Positions 50,981 through 60,272 are shown, numbered from the stretch's first letter. The stretch: 64,000 nucleotides of DNA from Trabulsiella odontotermitis (GCF_030053895.1 NZ_CP125781.1:3720001-3784000); one strand, 5' to 3'. Notes: a model not told the origin generated them from the letters alone. Numbers and translations: made by a program.

Positions 50981-51963
50981 TGTTAAAAAAATGTCTGCCA
51001 TTACTGGCGCTGCTTGCCGCGCCGGTCTTCGCCAAACCCATACTGACCGTTTATACCTACGACTCCTTCTCCGCTGACTGGGGGCCGGGCCCGGCGGTCA
51101 AAAAAGCCTTTGAAGCCGACTGCAACTGTGAACTGAAATACGTCACACTGGAAGATGGCGTTTCCCTGCTCAACCGCCTGCGGATGGAAGGGAAAAACAG
51201 CAAAGCGGATGTGGTGCTGGGTCTTGATAACAACCTGCTTGATGCAGCGACGCAAACCGGACTGTTCGCGAAGAGCGGCGTTCCGGCGCAAAGCGTGAAG
51301 GTGCCTGGCGGCTGGAATGACGAAACTTTCGTGCCATTCGACTACGGCTACTTCGCGTTTGTCTATGACAAAAACAAACTGAAAAACCCGCCGAAAAGCC
51401 TGAAAGAGCTGGTCGAAAGCGATCAGAAATGGCGCGTGATCTATCAGGATCCGCGGACCAGCACGCCGGGGCTGGGGCTGCTGCTGTGGATGCAAAAAGT
51501 GTATGGCGACAAAGCGCCGGAAGCCTGGCAGAAACTGGCGGCGAAAACCGTCACGGTAACCAAAGGCTGGAGCGAAGCCTACGGTCTGTTCCTGAAAGGT
51601 GAAAGCGATCTGGTGCTGAGCTACACCACCTCTCCGGCTTACCACATCATTGAAGAGAAAAAAGACCACTACGCCGCGGCAGCATTTACAGAAGGCCACT
51701 ATCTGCAGGTGGAAGTGGCGGCGCGAACCGCCTCCAGCAAACAGCCGCAACTGGCAGAACAGTTCCTGAAATTTATGCTGTCACCGGGCTTCCAGAATGC
51801 GATCCCGACCGGAAACTGGATGTACCCGGTCACGGACGTCACGTTGCCCGCCGGTTTCGACCAACTGGTGAAGCCGCAGACCACGCTGGAATTCACGCCG
51901 CAACAGGTCGCGGCGGAGCGTCAACAGTGGATCAGCACATGGCAACGCGCCGTCAGCCAGTAA
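50980..51963 (+). CDS. thiB: Thiamin/TPP-binding periplasmic protein ThiB
   Basis: 327 residues from a GTG start at 50980, 7 nt after GAGG, giving the usual N-terminus LKKCLPLLALLAAPVFA, a signal peptide cleaved before KPILTVYTYDSF. An upstream ATG at 50932 lies inside the riboswitch and is rejected. The protein is an ABC-transporter solute-binding protein that delivers thiamin, thiamin monophosphate and TPP to ThiPQ. Its end overlaps thiP by 25 bp. Confidence 0.96.
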   Translation: MLKKCLPLLALLAAPVFAKPILTVYTYDSFSADWGPGPAVKKAFEADCNCELKYVTLEDGVSLLNRLRMEGKNSKADVVLGLDNNLLDAATQTGLFAKSGVPAQSVKVPGGWNDETFVPFDYGYFAFVYDKNKLKNPPKSLKELVESDQKWRVIYQDPRTSTPGLGLLLWMQKVYGDKAPEAWQKLAAKTVTVTKGWSEAYGLFLKGESDLVLSYTTSPAYHIIEEKKDHYAAAAFTEGHYLQVEVAARTASSKQPQLAEQFLKFMLSPGFQNAIPTGNWMYPVTDVTLPAGFDQLVKPQTTLEFTPQQVAAERQQWISTWQRAVSQ

Positions 51964-53549
51964 TTCCCGGCTGGCTACTTCCAGGGCTCACGGCGGCGTT
52001 CATCATGGTCGCCGTGGCGCTGGCGGCCTTTTTTGCGCTGTGGCTGAACGCGCCCGCCGCATCCTGGCTGCAGTTGTTGCAGGATAGCTACCTGTGGCAC
52101 GTGGTACGTTTTTCATTCTGGCAGGCATTTCTGTCCGCCGTGCTGTCCGTAACGCCCGCAATTTTTCTTGCCCGCGCCCTGTACCGGCGGCGTTTTCCCG
52201 GGCGCGCCGCGCTGCTGCGGTTATGCGCGATGACGCTAATCTTACCCGTACTGGTGGCGGTATTCGGCATCCTCAGCGTGTATGGCCGTCAGGGCTGGTT
52301 GGCCGGGCTGTTCCACGCCGCCGGGTGGGAGTGGACCTTTTCGCCCTACGGATTACAGGGCATTCTGCTGGCGCACATCTTTTTCAATATGCCGATGGCG
52401 ACCCGCCTGCTGTTACAGGCGCTGGAGCAGATCCCCGGTGAGCAGCGGCAGATTGCCGCACAGCTCGGCATGCGCGGCCGGGATTTTTTCCGTCTGGTGG
52501 AATGGCCCTGGCTGCGGCGGCAAATCCCACCCGTGGCGGCGCTCATTTTCATGCTCTGCTTTGCCAGTTTTGCCACGGTGCTGTCGCTGGGCGGCGGCCC
52601 GCAGGCAACTACTATCGAACTGGCGATCTACCAGGCGCTGAATTTTGATTACGATCCCGGGCGAGCGGCAATGCTGGCGGTGTTGCAGATGATCTGCTGT
52701 CTGGGGCTGGTATTGCTGAGCCAGCGCCTGAGCAAAGCGATCGCCGTCGGTCACTCGCAACTGAGCGGCTGGCGCGATCCGGATGATCGGCTGTGGAGCC
52801 GGATCGCCGATACCACGCTGATTATCCTCGCGTTGCTGCTTCTGCTGCCGCCAATCTTCGCGGTGATTATCGACGGGCTTAACTGCAACGTGCTGGATGT
52901 GCTGGCGCAGCCGGTGATGTGGCACGCGCTGTGGACGTCGCTGCGCATCGCGCTGTCAGCAGGTGTGTTGTGCGTTATTCTCACACTGATGCTACTGTGG
53001 AGCAGCCGCGAGCTGCGCATCCGCAACCACTCGCTGGCCGGTCAGGCGATGGAGCTCAGCGGCATGCTGATCCTGGCGATGCCCGGTATCGTGCTGGCGA
53101 CCGGTTTCTTCCTGCTGCTCAATAACACGGTGGGGTTGCCGGAATCTGCTGATGGTATTGTGATCTTCACCAACGCGTTGATGGCGATACCTTACGCCCT
53201 GAAAGTGCTGGAAACACCGATGCGCGACCTGACCGCCCGGTATAACACGCTGTGTCAGTCGCTGGGGCTCAGTGGATTTACCCGTTTGCGGATCGTCGAG
53301 TTGCGGGCGCTGAAACGCCCTGTCGCTCAGGCGCTGGCGTTTGCCTGCGTCCTGTCGATCGGCGATTTCGGCGTTGTCGCTCTGTTTGGCAACGAGACAT
53401 TCCGCACGCTCCCTTACTATCTTTATCAGCAGATTGGCGCCTACCGCAGCCAGGACGGGGCAGTCACCGCCCTGCTGCTGCTGATCCTCTGTTTTCTGCT
53501 ATTTACCATCATTGAAAAACTACCGGGGCGCGATGTTAAAACTGAATGA
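51939..53549 (+). CDS. thiP: Thiamin ABC transporter permease ThiP
   Basis: 536 residues from the ATG at 51939 (MATRRQPVIPGWLLPG); a GTG four codons upstream is in frame. It is a fused double permease with about twelve membrane segments and two EAA loops (QIAAQLGMRGRDFFRLVEWP and the second around TLCQSLGLSGFTRLRIVELRAL) that contact ThiQ. It begins inside thiB and overlaps thiQ by 17 bp. Confidence 0.96.
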   Translation: MATRRQPVIPGWLLPGLTAAFIMVAVALAAFFALWLNAPAASWLQLLQDSYLWHVVRFSFWQAFLSAVLSVTPAIFLARALYRRRFPGRAALLRLCAMTLILPVLVAVFGILSVYGRQGWLAGLFHAAGWEWTFSPYGLQGILLAHIFFNMPMATRLLLQALEQIPGEQRQIAAQLGMRGRDFFRLVEWPWLRRQIPPVAALIFMLCFASFATVLSLGGGPQATTIELAIYQALNFDYDPGRAAMLAVLQMICCLGLVLLSQRLSKAIAVGHSQLSGWRDPDDRLWSRIADTTLIILALLLLLPPIFAVIIDGLNCNVLDVLAQPVMWHALWTSLRIALSAGVLCVILTLMLLWSSRELRIRNHSLAGQAMELSGMLILAMPGIVLATGFFLLLNNTVGLPESADGIVIFTNALMAIPYALKVLETPMRDLTARYNTLCQSLGLSGFTRLRIVELRALKRPVAQALAFACVLSIGDFGVVALFGNETFRTLPYYLYQQIGAYRSQDGAVTALLLLILCFLLFTIIEKLPGRDVKTE

Positions 53550-54231
53550 TGTCACCTGGCTTTATCAGCATCTGCCGATGCGCTTCACCCTCTCTGTACA
53601 GCAGGGCGAGCAGGTCGCAGTGCTGGGGCCAAGCGGCGCGGGCAAAAGTACACTACTGAACCTGATTGCCGGTTTTCTCACCCCGGTGCGGGGGTCGATT
53701 ACTATCGAGAATCAGCCGCATACCGACACGCCGCCCTCACGCCGTCCGGTCTCAATGCTGTTTCAGGAAAATAATCTTTTCAGCCATCTGACCGTGCGGC
53801 AAAACATCGGTCTCGGGCTAAATCCGGGGCTACGGCTGACGCCCGAACAGCAGCATAAGCTGGAGGTGATAGCCGGTCAGATGGGGATTGAATCGTTGCT
53901 GGAGCGCCTGCCGGGCGAGCTCTCCGGCGGTCAGCGTCAGCGTGCGGCGCTGGCGCGCTGTCTGGTGCGCGAGCAGCCGGTATTGTTACTGGATGAGCCG
54001 TTCTCCGCTCTCGACCCGGCGCTGCGTCAGGAGATGCTGACGCTGGTCGGCAATGTCTGCCAGCGGCAGCAGATCACATTATTGATGGTATCGCACAGTG
54101 TGGAAGATGCCGCGCGGATCGCGCCGCGCTCGCTGGTGGTTGCCGACGGGCGCATTGCCTGGGACGGCGCAACGGACGATTTACTGAGCGGAAAAGCCAG
54201 CGCATCATCGCTGCTCGGGATCACCCGTTAG
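53533..54231 (+). CDS. thiQ: Thiamin ABC transporter ATPase ThiQ
   Basis: 232 residues from the ATG at 53533 (MLKLNDVTWL). Walker A GPSGAGKST is at 32-40, the signature LSGGQRQR and Walker B VLLLDEPFSALD are present, and the switch histidine is in VSHSVED. It powers thiamin uptake with ThiB and ThiP. The stop overlaps that of convergent yabI by 4 bp. Confidence 0.97.
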   Translation: MLKLNDVTWLYQHLPMRFTLSVQQGEQVAVLGPSGAGKSTLLNLIAGFLTPVRGSITIENQPHTDTPPSRRPVSMLFQENNLFSHLTVRQNIGLGLNPGLRLTPEQQHKLEVIAGQMGIESLLERLPGELSGGQRQRAALARCLVREQPVLLLDEPFSALDPALRQEMLTLVGNVCQRQQITLLMVSHSVEDAARIAPRSLVVADGRIAWDGATDDLLSGKASASSLLGITR

Positions 54232-54995
54232 CGGCTGACGACGCTGGTCAGAATGTCGAAATAGACCGGCATCAATGGATGGCGGATCGCCGCCACCAGC
54301 GCCACGATACCAATGCCTGACAGCAACGGCGCCAGCCACAGCAGGCGAGCGCGAGACAGATAATGACTCAGGCGGTCAGTACCCGACTTGTCGCTGCGCC
54401 ACAACCGCCAGCACAGCCACGCCGCCAGCCACAGCAGTACCGCCGTCAGCAACAGCAACCACTTAAAGCCGCCGCTTTGCACATCGGACGGGATATCGAT
54501 CGCCGCGCCTGCCAGGATCCCCGGCATAAAATAGAGCGGCGGCCAGAACAGGCAACCAATAATGTTGGGCAACACAAATTTAGAGACCGGCAGATCCAGC
54601 ATGCCTGCGACCATCGGCACCAGCGGACGCGTCGGCCCGACAAAACGGCCGACCAGAATGGTGAACATGCTGTGTTGATGCAGCGCGTGCTCGGTTTTAT
54701 CGAGCAGCGCTTTGTTCTTTTTCATGAAAGACCAGCGATGCAACGGCTTTTTAAACCGCCACCCCAGCCAGAAAGAGATCCAGTCACCGAGCAGGCAACC
54801 GACGATACCCGCCATCCACGCCTGCCAGAAATTGACTTCGCCGCTGCCGATCAGCGCGCCAAGCCCTGCCATCATGACCGTACCCGGCAGGATCAGCCCG
54901 ACCAGCGCCAGCGACTCAAGAAAGGCCACCAGCGCGACAGCGATGAGCGACCAGATCGCCGATTGGGTAATGAAGTGCTCCAGCAGTGCCTGCAT
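54228..54995 (-). CDS. yabI: DedA-family inner-membrane protein YabI
   Basis: 255 residues with the DedA/SNARE-associated fold: ESLALVGLILPGTVMM near the N-terminus, GDWISFWLGWRFKKP, and the essential GRFVGPTRPLVPMVAG motif, plus five or six membrane segments. DedA proteins act in membrane homeostasis, probably as lipid flippases. It lies downstream of araC on the same strand but separated by 136 bp. Confidence 0.94.
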   Translation of the reverse strand: MQALLEHFITQSAIWSLIAVALVAFLESLALVGLILPGTVMMAGLGALIGSGEVNFWQAWMAGIVGCLLGDWISFWLGWRFKKPLHRWSFMKKNKALLDKTEHALHQHSMFTILVGRFVGPTRPLVPMVAGMLDLPVSKFVLPNIIGCLFWPPLYFMPGILAGAAIDIPSDVQSGGFKWLLLLTAVLLWLAAWLCWRLWRSDKSGTDRLSHYLSRARLLWLAPLLSGIGIVALVAAIRHPLMPVYFDILTSVVSR

Positions 54996-55131
54996 AACGC
55001 GTCCGGTAGTTTAGGGAGTCAGGGATTCTCAAAGGGACTCGGTGATGAGTCAAGCTATGCCGTTACTTTCCTGTAACAAAATAATACACCATAGCGCCCC
55101 TGCACGTCCTTATTTCCCCCTGCCCGGCGGC

Positions 55132-55977
55132 TTATTCACAGCCTGCACGAAACTCACTCGGACTGGCGCCCGTACATTTCTTAAACACGCGCGAAAAATA
55201 GAGTTGATCTTCGAAACCGACATTGCGCCCGACGCTTGCCACCGGCATACGCGTGGTGCTGAGTAGCAGTTTTGCCTGGCTGATGCGCTGATCCTCACGC
55301 CAGCTCAACACGCTGACGCCCAGTTGCTGGCGAAACAGGTGCGACAGCCGCGACGGCGACAGGCAGACGTGCTGGGCGACACGCGCAATTTCGAAATGAG
55401 GGTCGGCCAGATGATCGCTGATGTACTGGCACGCATCGCGCACCCGGTTATCCATCGGCGGGAGCAAGGATTCGTTGATCGCCGCCATTCGCCGCAACAA
55501 CAACTGTTCCAGCAGGTTGATCGCCAGCAGCTCGGAGTAACGCCCGGCCCCCTGCCCGGCATCGATAATCTGGCCAAATAGCTCGGCAAAACGGGCCTGA
55601 TGAGCGTCGTCCGGGCGATAAAATCCGGTCTGGCCGAAGATGGTCGGCCAGCTCAGCCATTCATGCCAGTAGGCGCGCGGCCGGAAATAAACCCACTGGT
55701 GATACCACTCTTTTGCATCAGTGTGGCGACCATAGTGGTGAATTTCACCCGGGGGAAACAGGACGATATCACCGGGGCGGCAGACAAACTGTTTGCCGTG
55801 ATTGTTGATCACCCCTTCGCCGCGGATCGTCAGATTGAGAATATAGCCTTTCATTCCCAGCGGCCGGTCGATAAAAAAATCGAGGTAACCGTCCGCATCA
55901 ATAGGCGTTAAACCCGCCACCAGATGAGCATTAAACGAATAGCCCGGCAGCAGGGGATCGTTTTGCGTTTCAGCCAT
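55132..55977 (-). CDS. araC: Arabinose regulator AraC
   Basis: 281 residues from the ATG at 55977 (MAETQNDPLLPGYSFNAHLV); the open frame continues through the regulatory region to 56124. The N-terminal arm and cupin dimer domain (RPGDIVLFPPGEIHHYGRH) bind arabinose; the C-terminal domain has two helix-turn-helix motifs (VAQHVCLSPSRLSHLFRQQL; VGRNVGFEDQLYFSRVFKK). It ends at EFRAGCE, the short form seen in Salmonella and Citrobacter, instead of the 292 residues of E. coli. It is divergent from araBAD. Confidence 0.97.
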   Translation of the reverse strand: MAETQNDPLLPGYSFNAHLVAGLTPIDADGYLDFFIDRPLGMKGYILNLTIRGEGVINNHGKQFVCRPGDIVLFPPGEIHHYGRHTDAKEWYHQWVYFRPRAYWHEWLSWPTIFGQTGFYRPDDAHQARFAELFGQIIDAGQGAGRYSELLAINLLEQLLLRRMAAINESLLPPMDNRVRDACQYISDHLADPHFEIARVAQHVCLSPSRLSHLFRQQLGVSVLSWREDQRISQAKLLLSTTRMPVASVGRNVGFEDQLYFSRVFKKCTGASPSEFRAGCE

Positions 55978-56006
55978 AATTCCAGCACTCCCAGAGGACA
56001 TTGTGG

Positions 56007-56023
56007 GAAACCAATTGTCCATA
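56007..56023. promoter_or_regulatory. araO2 half-site
   Basis: GAAACCAATTGTCCATA matches the E. coli O2 core and the 3' half of the AraC consensus (TCCATA). It starts 211 bp upstream of I1, about 20 helical turns, as needed for the repression loop. Confidence 0.85.
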
Positions 56024-56145
56024 TTGAATTTTCTGTTAACGGTACTGACGCTTACGCCGGGCTGCCGATGGCTGGATACTTCCAGACCCGCTCCATTCAA
56101 CATTTTTTTCATCAGAAGCGGCAATCAGGCGCATTTTGGCGGGTA

Positions 56146-56186
56146 ACGAAAGTGTCTATAAAGACGACAGAAAAGTCCACATTGAA
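56146..56186. promoter_or_regulatory. araO1 operator
   Basis: The stretch AAGTGTCTATAAAGACG followed by AGAAAAGTCCACATTGA corresponds to the O1L/O1R pair upstream of the araC promoter, where AraC represses its own gene. Confidence 0.8.
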
Positions 56187-56208
56187 TATTTGCACGACAT
56201 CACACTTT
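56187..56208. promoter_or_regulatory. CRP site of araBAD
   Basis: TTTGCACGACATCACACTTT lies just before I1 at the place of the E. coli CRP site; the right half TCACA is good and the left half is degenerate, as in E. coli. Confidence 0.75.
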
Positions 56209-56217
56209 GCAACCCCA

Positions 56218-56255
56218 TAGCGATTTAATCCATAAGATTAGCGAATCCAACCTGA
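56218..56255 (+). promoter_or_regulatory. araI1-araI2 activator sites
   Basis: I1 is TAGCGATTTAATCCATA (56218-56234), a full match to TAGCN7TCCATA; I2 is TAGCGAATCCAACCTGA (56239-56255), a weaker direct repeat 21 bp downstream. Arabinose-bound AraC occupies both to activate araBAD. Confidence 0.92.
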
Positions 56256-56275
56256 CTCTTTTTAGTCACGCTATC

Positions 56276-56281
56276 TACTGT
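56276..56281 (+). promoter_or_regulatory. araBAD -10 element
   Basis: TACTGT, followed by TTCTCCATACCCGTTTTT as in E. coli. I2 overlaps the -35 position. Confidence 0.8.
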
Positions 56282-56316
56282 TTCTCCATACCCGTTTTTC
56301 TCTATGGAGTAACACG

Positions 56317-58008
56317 ATGGCAATAGCAATCGGCCTCGATTTTGGTAGTGATTCAGTGCGCGCGCTGGCGGTGGAATGCGCCACCGGAAAAGAACTTGCC
56401 ACCTGCGTTGAGTGGTATCCGCGCTGGCAGGAGGGGCGCTATTGCGATGCGGCAAATAACCAGTTTCGCCATCACCCACGCGATTACATCGAGGCGATGG
56501 AAAGTGCGGTGAAAAATGTGCTCGCCGAGCTGAGCGAAGAAGAACGTCGGGACGTGGTCGGCATCGGTGTCGACAGCACCGGCTCCACGCCTGCGCCTGT
56601 TGATGCCGAAGGCCGCGTCCTGGCGCTGCGCCCGGAGTTCGCCGACAACCCGAACGCCATGTTTGTGTTGTGGAAAGATCATACGGCGGTAGAAGAGGCC
56701 GAGGAAATCACCCGTCTGTGCCATGCACCGGGAAAAGTCGACTACTCCCGCTACATTGGCGGCATTTATTCCAGTGAATGGTTCTGGGCCAAAATCCTCC
56801 ATGTCACCCGTCAGGATCGCGACGTCGCCCACGCGGCGGCTTCGTGGGTGGAGTTGTGCGACTGGGTGCCCGCCCTGCTCTCCGGCACCACTGCGCCGCA
56901 AGCCCTTCGCCGCGGTCGTTGCAGCGCCGGGCACAAATCGTTATGGCATGAAAGCTGGGGCGGACTGCCGCCTGCGAGCTTCTTCGATGAACTTGACCCG
57001 TGCATCAACCATCATCTCGCCTGGCCGCTGTTTACCGACACGTACACTGCCGATGTACCGGTCGGCACGCTGAGCCCCGAGTGGGCTCAGCGACTCGGTC
57101 TGGCGCAAAACGTCGTCATTTCCGGCGGCGCCTTCGATTGCCACATGGGCGCGGTTGGCGCGGGTGCGCAGCCTAACGCGCTGGTGAAAGTGATTGGGAC
57201 CTCCACTTGCGACATTCTGATTGCTGATAAGCACAGCGTCGGCGAGCGTACCGTGAAAGGTATTTGCGGACAGGTCGATGGCAGCGTGGTGCCTGATTTT
57301 ATCGGTATGGAGGCGGGGCAATCCGCTTTCGGCGATATCTACGCGTGGTTTGGTCGCATTCTCGGCTGGCCGCTCGAACAACTGGCGGCGCAGCATCCTG
57401 AACTGAAAAATGAGATCAAAGCCAGCCAGAAACAACTATTGCCTGCGCTGACTAACGCGTGGGCGAAGAACCCTTCTCTTGAACATCTGCCGGTCGTGCT
57501 CGACTGGTTTAACGGTCGCCGAACCCCCAACGCTAACCAGCGTCTGAAAGGGGTCATTACTGACCTGAATCTCGCGACAGACGCCCCGGCGCTGTTCGGC
57601 GGGTTGATTGCGGCGACGGCCTTCGGCGCAAGAGCGATCATGGAGTGCTTCACGTCACAAGGGATCCCGGTGAACAACGTGATGGCGCTGGGCGGTATTG
57701 CCCGTAAAAACCCGGTCATCATGCAGGTGTGCTGCGACGTGCTGAACCGACCGCTGCAGATTGTCGCGTCCGATCAGTGCTGCGCGCTGGGTGCGGCTAT
57801 CTTCGCTGCCGTGGCGGCGGGTGTGCATGCGGATATCCCTGCCGCGCAACAGAAAATGGCGAGCCAGGTCGAAAGCACGCTTCAGCCGCGCCCGCAGCAG
57901 GCTCAACGCTTCGAACAGCTCTACCAGCGCTACCAGCAATGGGCGGTCAGCGCAGAACAGCATTACCTTCCGACTAAACCCGTTTCTCAGGCAGCCCTGA
58001 CCCAGTAA
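56317..58008 (+). CDS. araB: L-ribulokinase
   Basis: 563 residues (E. coli 566). It is an FGGY-family kinase phosphorylating L-ribulose to L-ribulose 5-phosphate. The N-terminal GLDFGSDSVRALAVEC phosphate loop, the GVDSTGSTPAP motif, GTSTCDI and the C-terminal MALGGIARKNPVIMQ are clear. TGGAG lies 8 nt before the ATG. It is the first gene of araBAD, 36 bp after the -10. Confidence 0.98.
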   Translation: MAIAIGLDFGSDSVRALAVECATGKELATCVEWYPRWQEGRYCDAANNQFRHHPRDYIEAMESAVKNVLAELSEEERRDVVGIGVDSTGSTPAPVDAEGRVLALRPEFADNPNAMFVLWKDHTAVEEAEEITRLCHAPGKVDYSRYIGGIYSSEWFWAKILHVTRQDRDVAHAAASWVELCDWVPALLSGTTAPQALRRGRCSAGHKSLWHESWGGLPPASFFDELDPCINHHLAWPLFTDTYTADVPVGTLSPEWAQRLGLAQNVVISGGAFDCHMGAVGAGAQPNALVKVIGTSTCDILIADKHSVGERTVKGICGQVDGSVVPDFIGMEAGQSAFGDIYAWFGRILGWPLEQLAAQHPELKNEIKASQKQLLPALTNAWAKNPSLEHLPVVLDWFNGRRTPNANQRLKGVITDLNLATDAPALFGGLIAATAFGARAIMECFTSQGIPVNNVMALGGIARKNPVIMQVCCDVLNRPLQIVASDQCCALGAAIFAAVAAGVHADIPAAQQKMASQVESTLQPRPQQAQRFEQLYQRYQQWAVSAEQHYLPTKPVSQAALTQ

Positions 58009-58018
58009 GGATTTCAAC

Positions 58019-59521
58019 ATGACGATTTTCAATAACTATGAAGTGTGGTTTGTGATTGGCAGTCAGCACCTTTACGGTGCGGAAACGCTACGCCAGGTCA
58101 CGCAACATGCCGAGCATGTGGTCAACGCCCTTAATGCGGAAGCAAAACTGCCCTGCAGATTAGTGCTGAAACCGCTCGGCACCACACCGGATGAGATCAC
58201 GCATATCTGCCGCGAGGCCAACTACGACAACAAATGCGCGGGTCTGGTGGTCTGGCTGCACACCTTCTCGCCAGCCAAAATGTGGATCAACGGGCTGACC
58301 ATCCTGAACAAACCCCTGTTGCAGTTCCATACCCAGTTCAATGCCGCGCTGCCCTGGGACAGCATCGACATGGACTTTATGAACCTGAACCAGACGGCGC
58401 ACGGCGGTCGCGAGTTCGGCTTCATCGGCGCGCGGATGCGCCAGCAACACAGCGTGGTCACCGGCCACTGGCAGGACAAACAGGCTCACCAGCGCATCGG
58501 CGCGTGGATGCGTCAGGCAGTCTCAAAACAGGATACCCGCCATCTGAAAGTGGTGCGTTTCGGCGATAACATGCGCGAAGTGGCGGTCACAGACGGTGAT
58601 AAAGTCGCCGCACAGATCAAGTTCGGTTTCTCTGTGAATACCTGGGCGGTGGGCGATCTGGTGCAGGTGGTGAACGCCGTCAGCGATGGCGACGTCAACG
58701 CGCTGGTCGATGAATACGAAAGTCTTTATCGTCTGACGCCTGCGGCGCAAATCAACGGTGATAAACGCCAGAACGTGCTGGATGCCGCGCGTATCGAACT
58801 TGGCATGAAACGCTTCCTGGAACAAGGCGGGTTCCATGCGTTTACCACCACCTTTGAAGATCTGCATGGCCTGAAACAACTGCCGGGTCTCGCGGTACAG
58901 CGCCTGATGCAGCAGGGCTACGGCTTTGCTGGTGAAGGTGACTGGAAAACCGCCGCGCTGCTGCGCATCATGAAAGTGATGGCAACGGGCCTCGAGGGCG
59001 GTACCTCTTTTATGGAGGACTACACCTATCACTTCGACAACGGCAACGATCTGGTGCTCGGTTCGCATATGCTGGAAGTGTGCCCCACTATCGCCACCGA
59101 CGAAAAACCGATCCTCGACGTGCAATACCTTGGTATTGGCGGTAAGGCCGATCCGGCTCGTCTGATTTTCAACACGAAAACCGGCCCGGCCATCGTCGCC
59201 AGCCTTATCGATCTGGGTGATCGTTTCCGCCTGCTGGTCAACACCATCGAAACCGTCAAAACGCCGCATAACCTGCCGAAACTGCCGGTCGCTAACGCGC
59301 TGTGGCAGGCACACCCGGATCTCAATACCGCGTCAGAAGCCTGGATCATTGCGGGCGGCGCCCACCACACCGTCTTCAGCCATGCGTTAACACTGGACGA
59401 TATGCGCCAGTTCAGCGAATTGCATGACATCGAGCTGACGGTGATTGATAACGACACTCGCCTGCCCGCCTATAAAGACGCGCTGCGCTGGAATGAAGTG
59501 TATTACGGCAGCAAACGCTAA
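58019..59521 (+). CDS. araA: L-arabinose isomerase
   Basis: 500 residues. It converts L-arabinose to L-ribulose with Mn2+. The metal-binding glutamates lie in ARIELGMKRFLEQGG and GGTSFMEDYTYHF, and the histidines in GSHMLEVCP and GAHHTVFSHAL. It is the second gene of araBAD, 10 bp after araB. Confidence 0.98.
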   Translation: MTIFNNYEVWFVIGSQHLYGAETLRQVTQHAEHVVNALNAEAKLPCRLVLKPLGTTPDEITHICREANYDNKCAGLVVWLHTFSPAKMWINGLTILNKPLLQFHTQFNAALPWDSIDMDFMNLNQTAHGGREFGFIGARMRQQHSVVTGHWQDKQAHQRIGAWMRQAVSKQDTRHLKVVRFGDNMREVAVTDGDKVAAQIKFGFSVNTWAVGDLVQVVNAVSDGDVNALVDEYESLYRLTPAAQINGDKRQNVLDAARIELGMKRFLEQGGFHAFTTTFEDLHGLKQLPGLAVQRLMQQGYGFAGEGDWKTAALLRIMKVMATGLEGGTSFMEDYTYHFDNGNDLVLGSHMLEVCPTIATDEKPILDVQYLGIGGKADPARLIFNTKTGPAIVASLIDLGDRFRLLVNTIETVKTPHNLPKLPVANALWQAHPDLNTASEAWIIAGGAHHTVFSHALTLDDMRQFSELHDIELTVIDNDTRLPAYKDALRWNEVYYGSKR

Positions 59522-59528
59522 CCCCCTC

Positions 59529-59551
59529 GCCGGTGGCGCATCGCCACCGGC
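59529..59551 (+). repeat. Perfect hairpin between araA and araD
   Basis: GCCGGTGGCG-CAT-CGCCACCGGC is a 10-bp exact inverted repeat, 8 bp past the araA stop and 14 bp before the araD ATG, just ahead of its ribosome site (AAGGAGCG). It resembles a single REP-type element in composition and may protect araBA mRNA. Confidence 0.75.
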
Positions 59552-59565
59552 ACAAGGAGCGCACA

Positions 59566-60261
59566 ATGCTTGAAGAACTGAAACGGCAGGTGCTGGAAGC
59601 CAATCTGGCGCTGCCGAAGCACAACCTGGTGACCCTGACCTGGGGCAATGTCAGCGCGGTCGATCGCGAACATGGCGTGTTTGTCATTAAGCCTTCCGGC
59701 GTCGAGTACGGTGCGATGACCGCGGAGGATATGGTCGTCGTCAGCCTGGAAAGCGGTGACGTGGTTGAGGGGCGAAAAAAACCCTCATCAGACACCCCGA
59801 CCCACCGCTTGTTGTATCGCGCATTTCCGGACATCGGCGGTATCGTGCATACGCACTCCCGCCACGCCACCATCTGGGCGCAGGCCGGACTGCCCATCCC
59901 GGCAACCGGCACCACGCATGCCGACTATTTTTATGGTGCGATCCCCTGCACCCGCAAAATGACCGATGCGGAAATTAACGGCGAGTACGAGTGGGAAACC
60001 GGAAACGTGATTGTCGAAACCTTTAAACAGCAAGGTCTCGACGCCGCGCAAATGCCCGGCGTACTGGTGCACTCCCACGGTCCGTTCGCATGGGGAAAAA
60101 ACGCAGAAGATGCCGTGCATAACGCCATCGTGCTGGAAGAAGTCGCCTGTATGGGGATTTTCTGCCGCCAGTTAGTGCCACAGTTGCCAGATATGCAGCA
60201 AACGCTGCTGGATAAACACTACCTGCGTAAGCACGGCGCGAAAGCGTATTACGGGCAGTAA
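59566..60261 (+). CDS. araD: L-ribulose-5-phosphate 4-epimerase
   Basis: 231 residues from the ATG at 59566 (MLEELKRQVLEANLALP), with AAGGAG upstream; the frame extends into the hairpin but is not used. It is a class II aldolase-fold zinc enzyme; the metal histidines are in VHTHSRHATIW (about 95, 97) and VLVHSHGPF (about 171). It yields D-xylulose 5-phosphate for the pentose phosphate pathway. Confidence 0.98.
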   Translation: MLEELKRQVLEANLALPKHNLVTLTWGNVSAVDREHGVFVIKPSGVEYGAMTAEDMVVVSLESGDVVEGRKKPSSDTPTHRLLYRAFPDIGGIVHTHSRHATIWAQAGLPIPATGTTHADYFYGAIPCTRKMTDAEINGEYEWETGNVIVETFKQQGLDAAQMPGVLVHSHGPFAWGKNAEDAVHNAIVLEEVACMGIFCRQLVPQLPDMQQTLLDKHYLRKHGAKAYYGQ

Positions 60262-60272
60262 TTTTCAAAAGC

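Noticed and set aside
51927..51938. GTG start four codons before thiP ATG
   Set aside because: In frame, but the ATG at 51939 gives the family N-terminus MATRRQ and the usual length of 536 residues.
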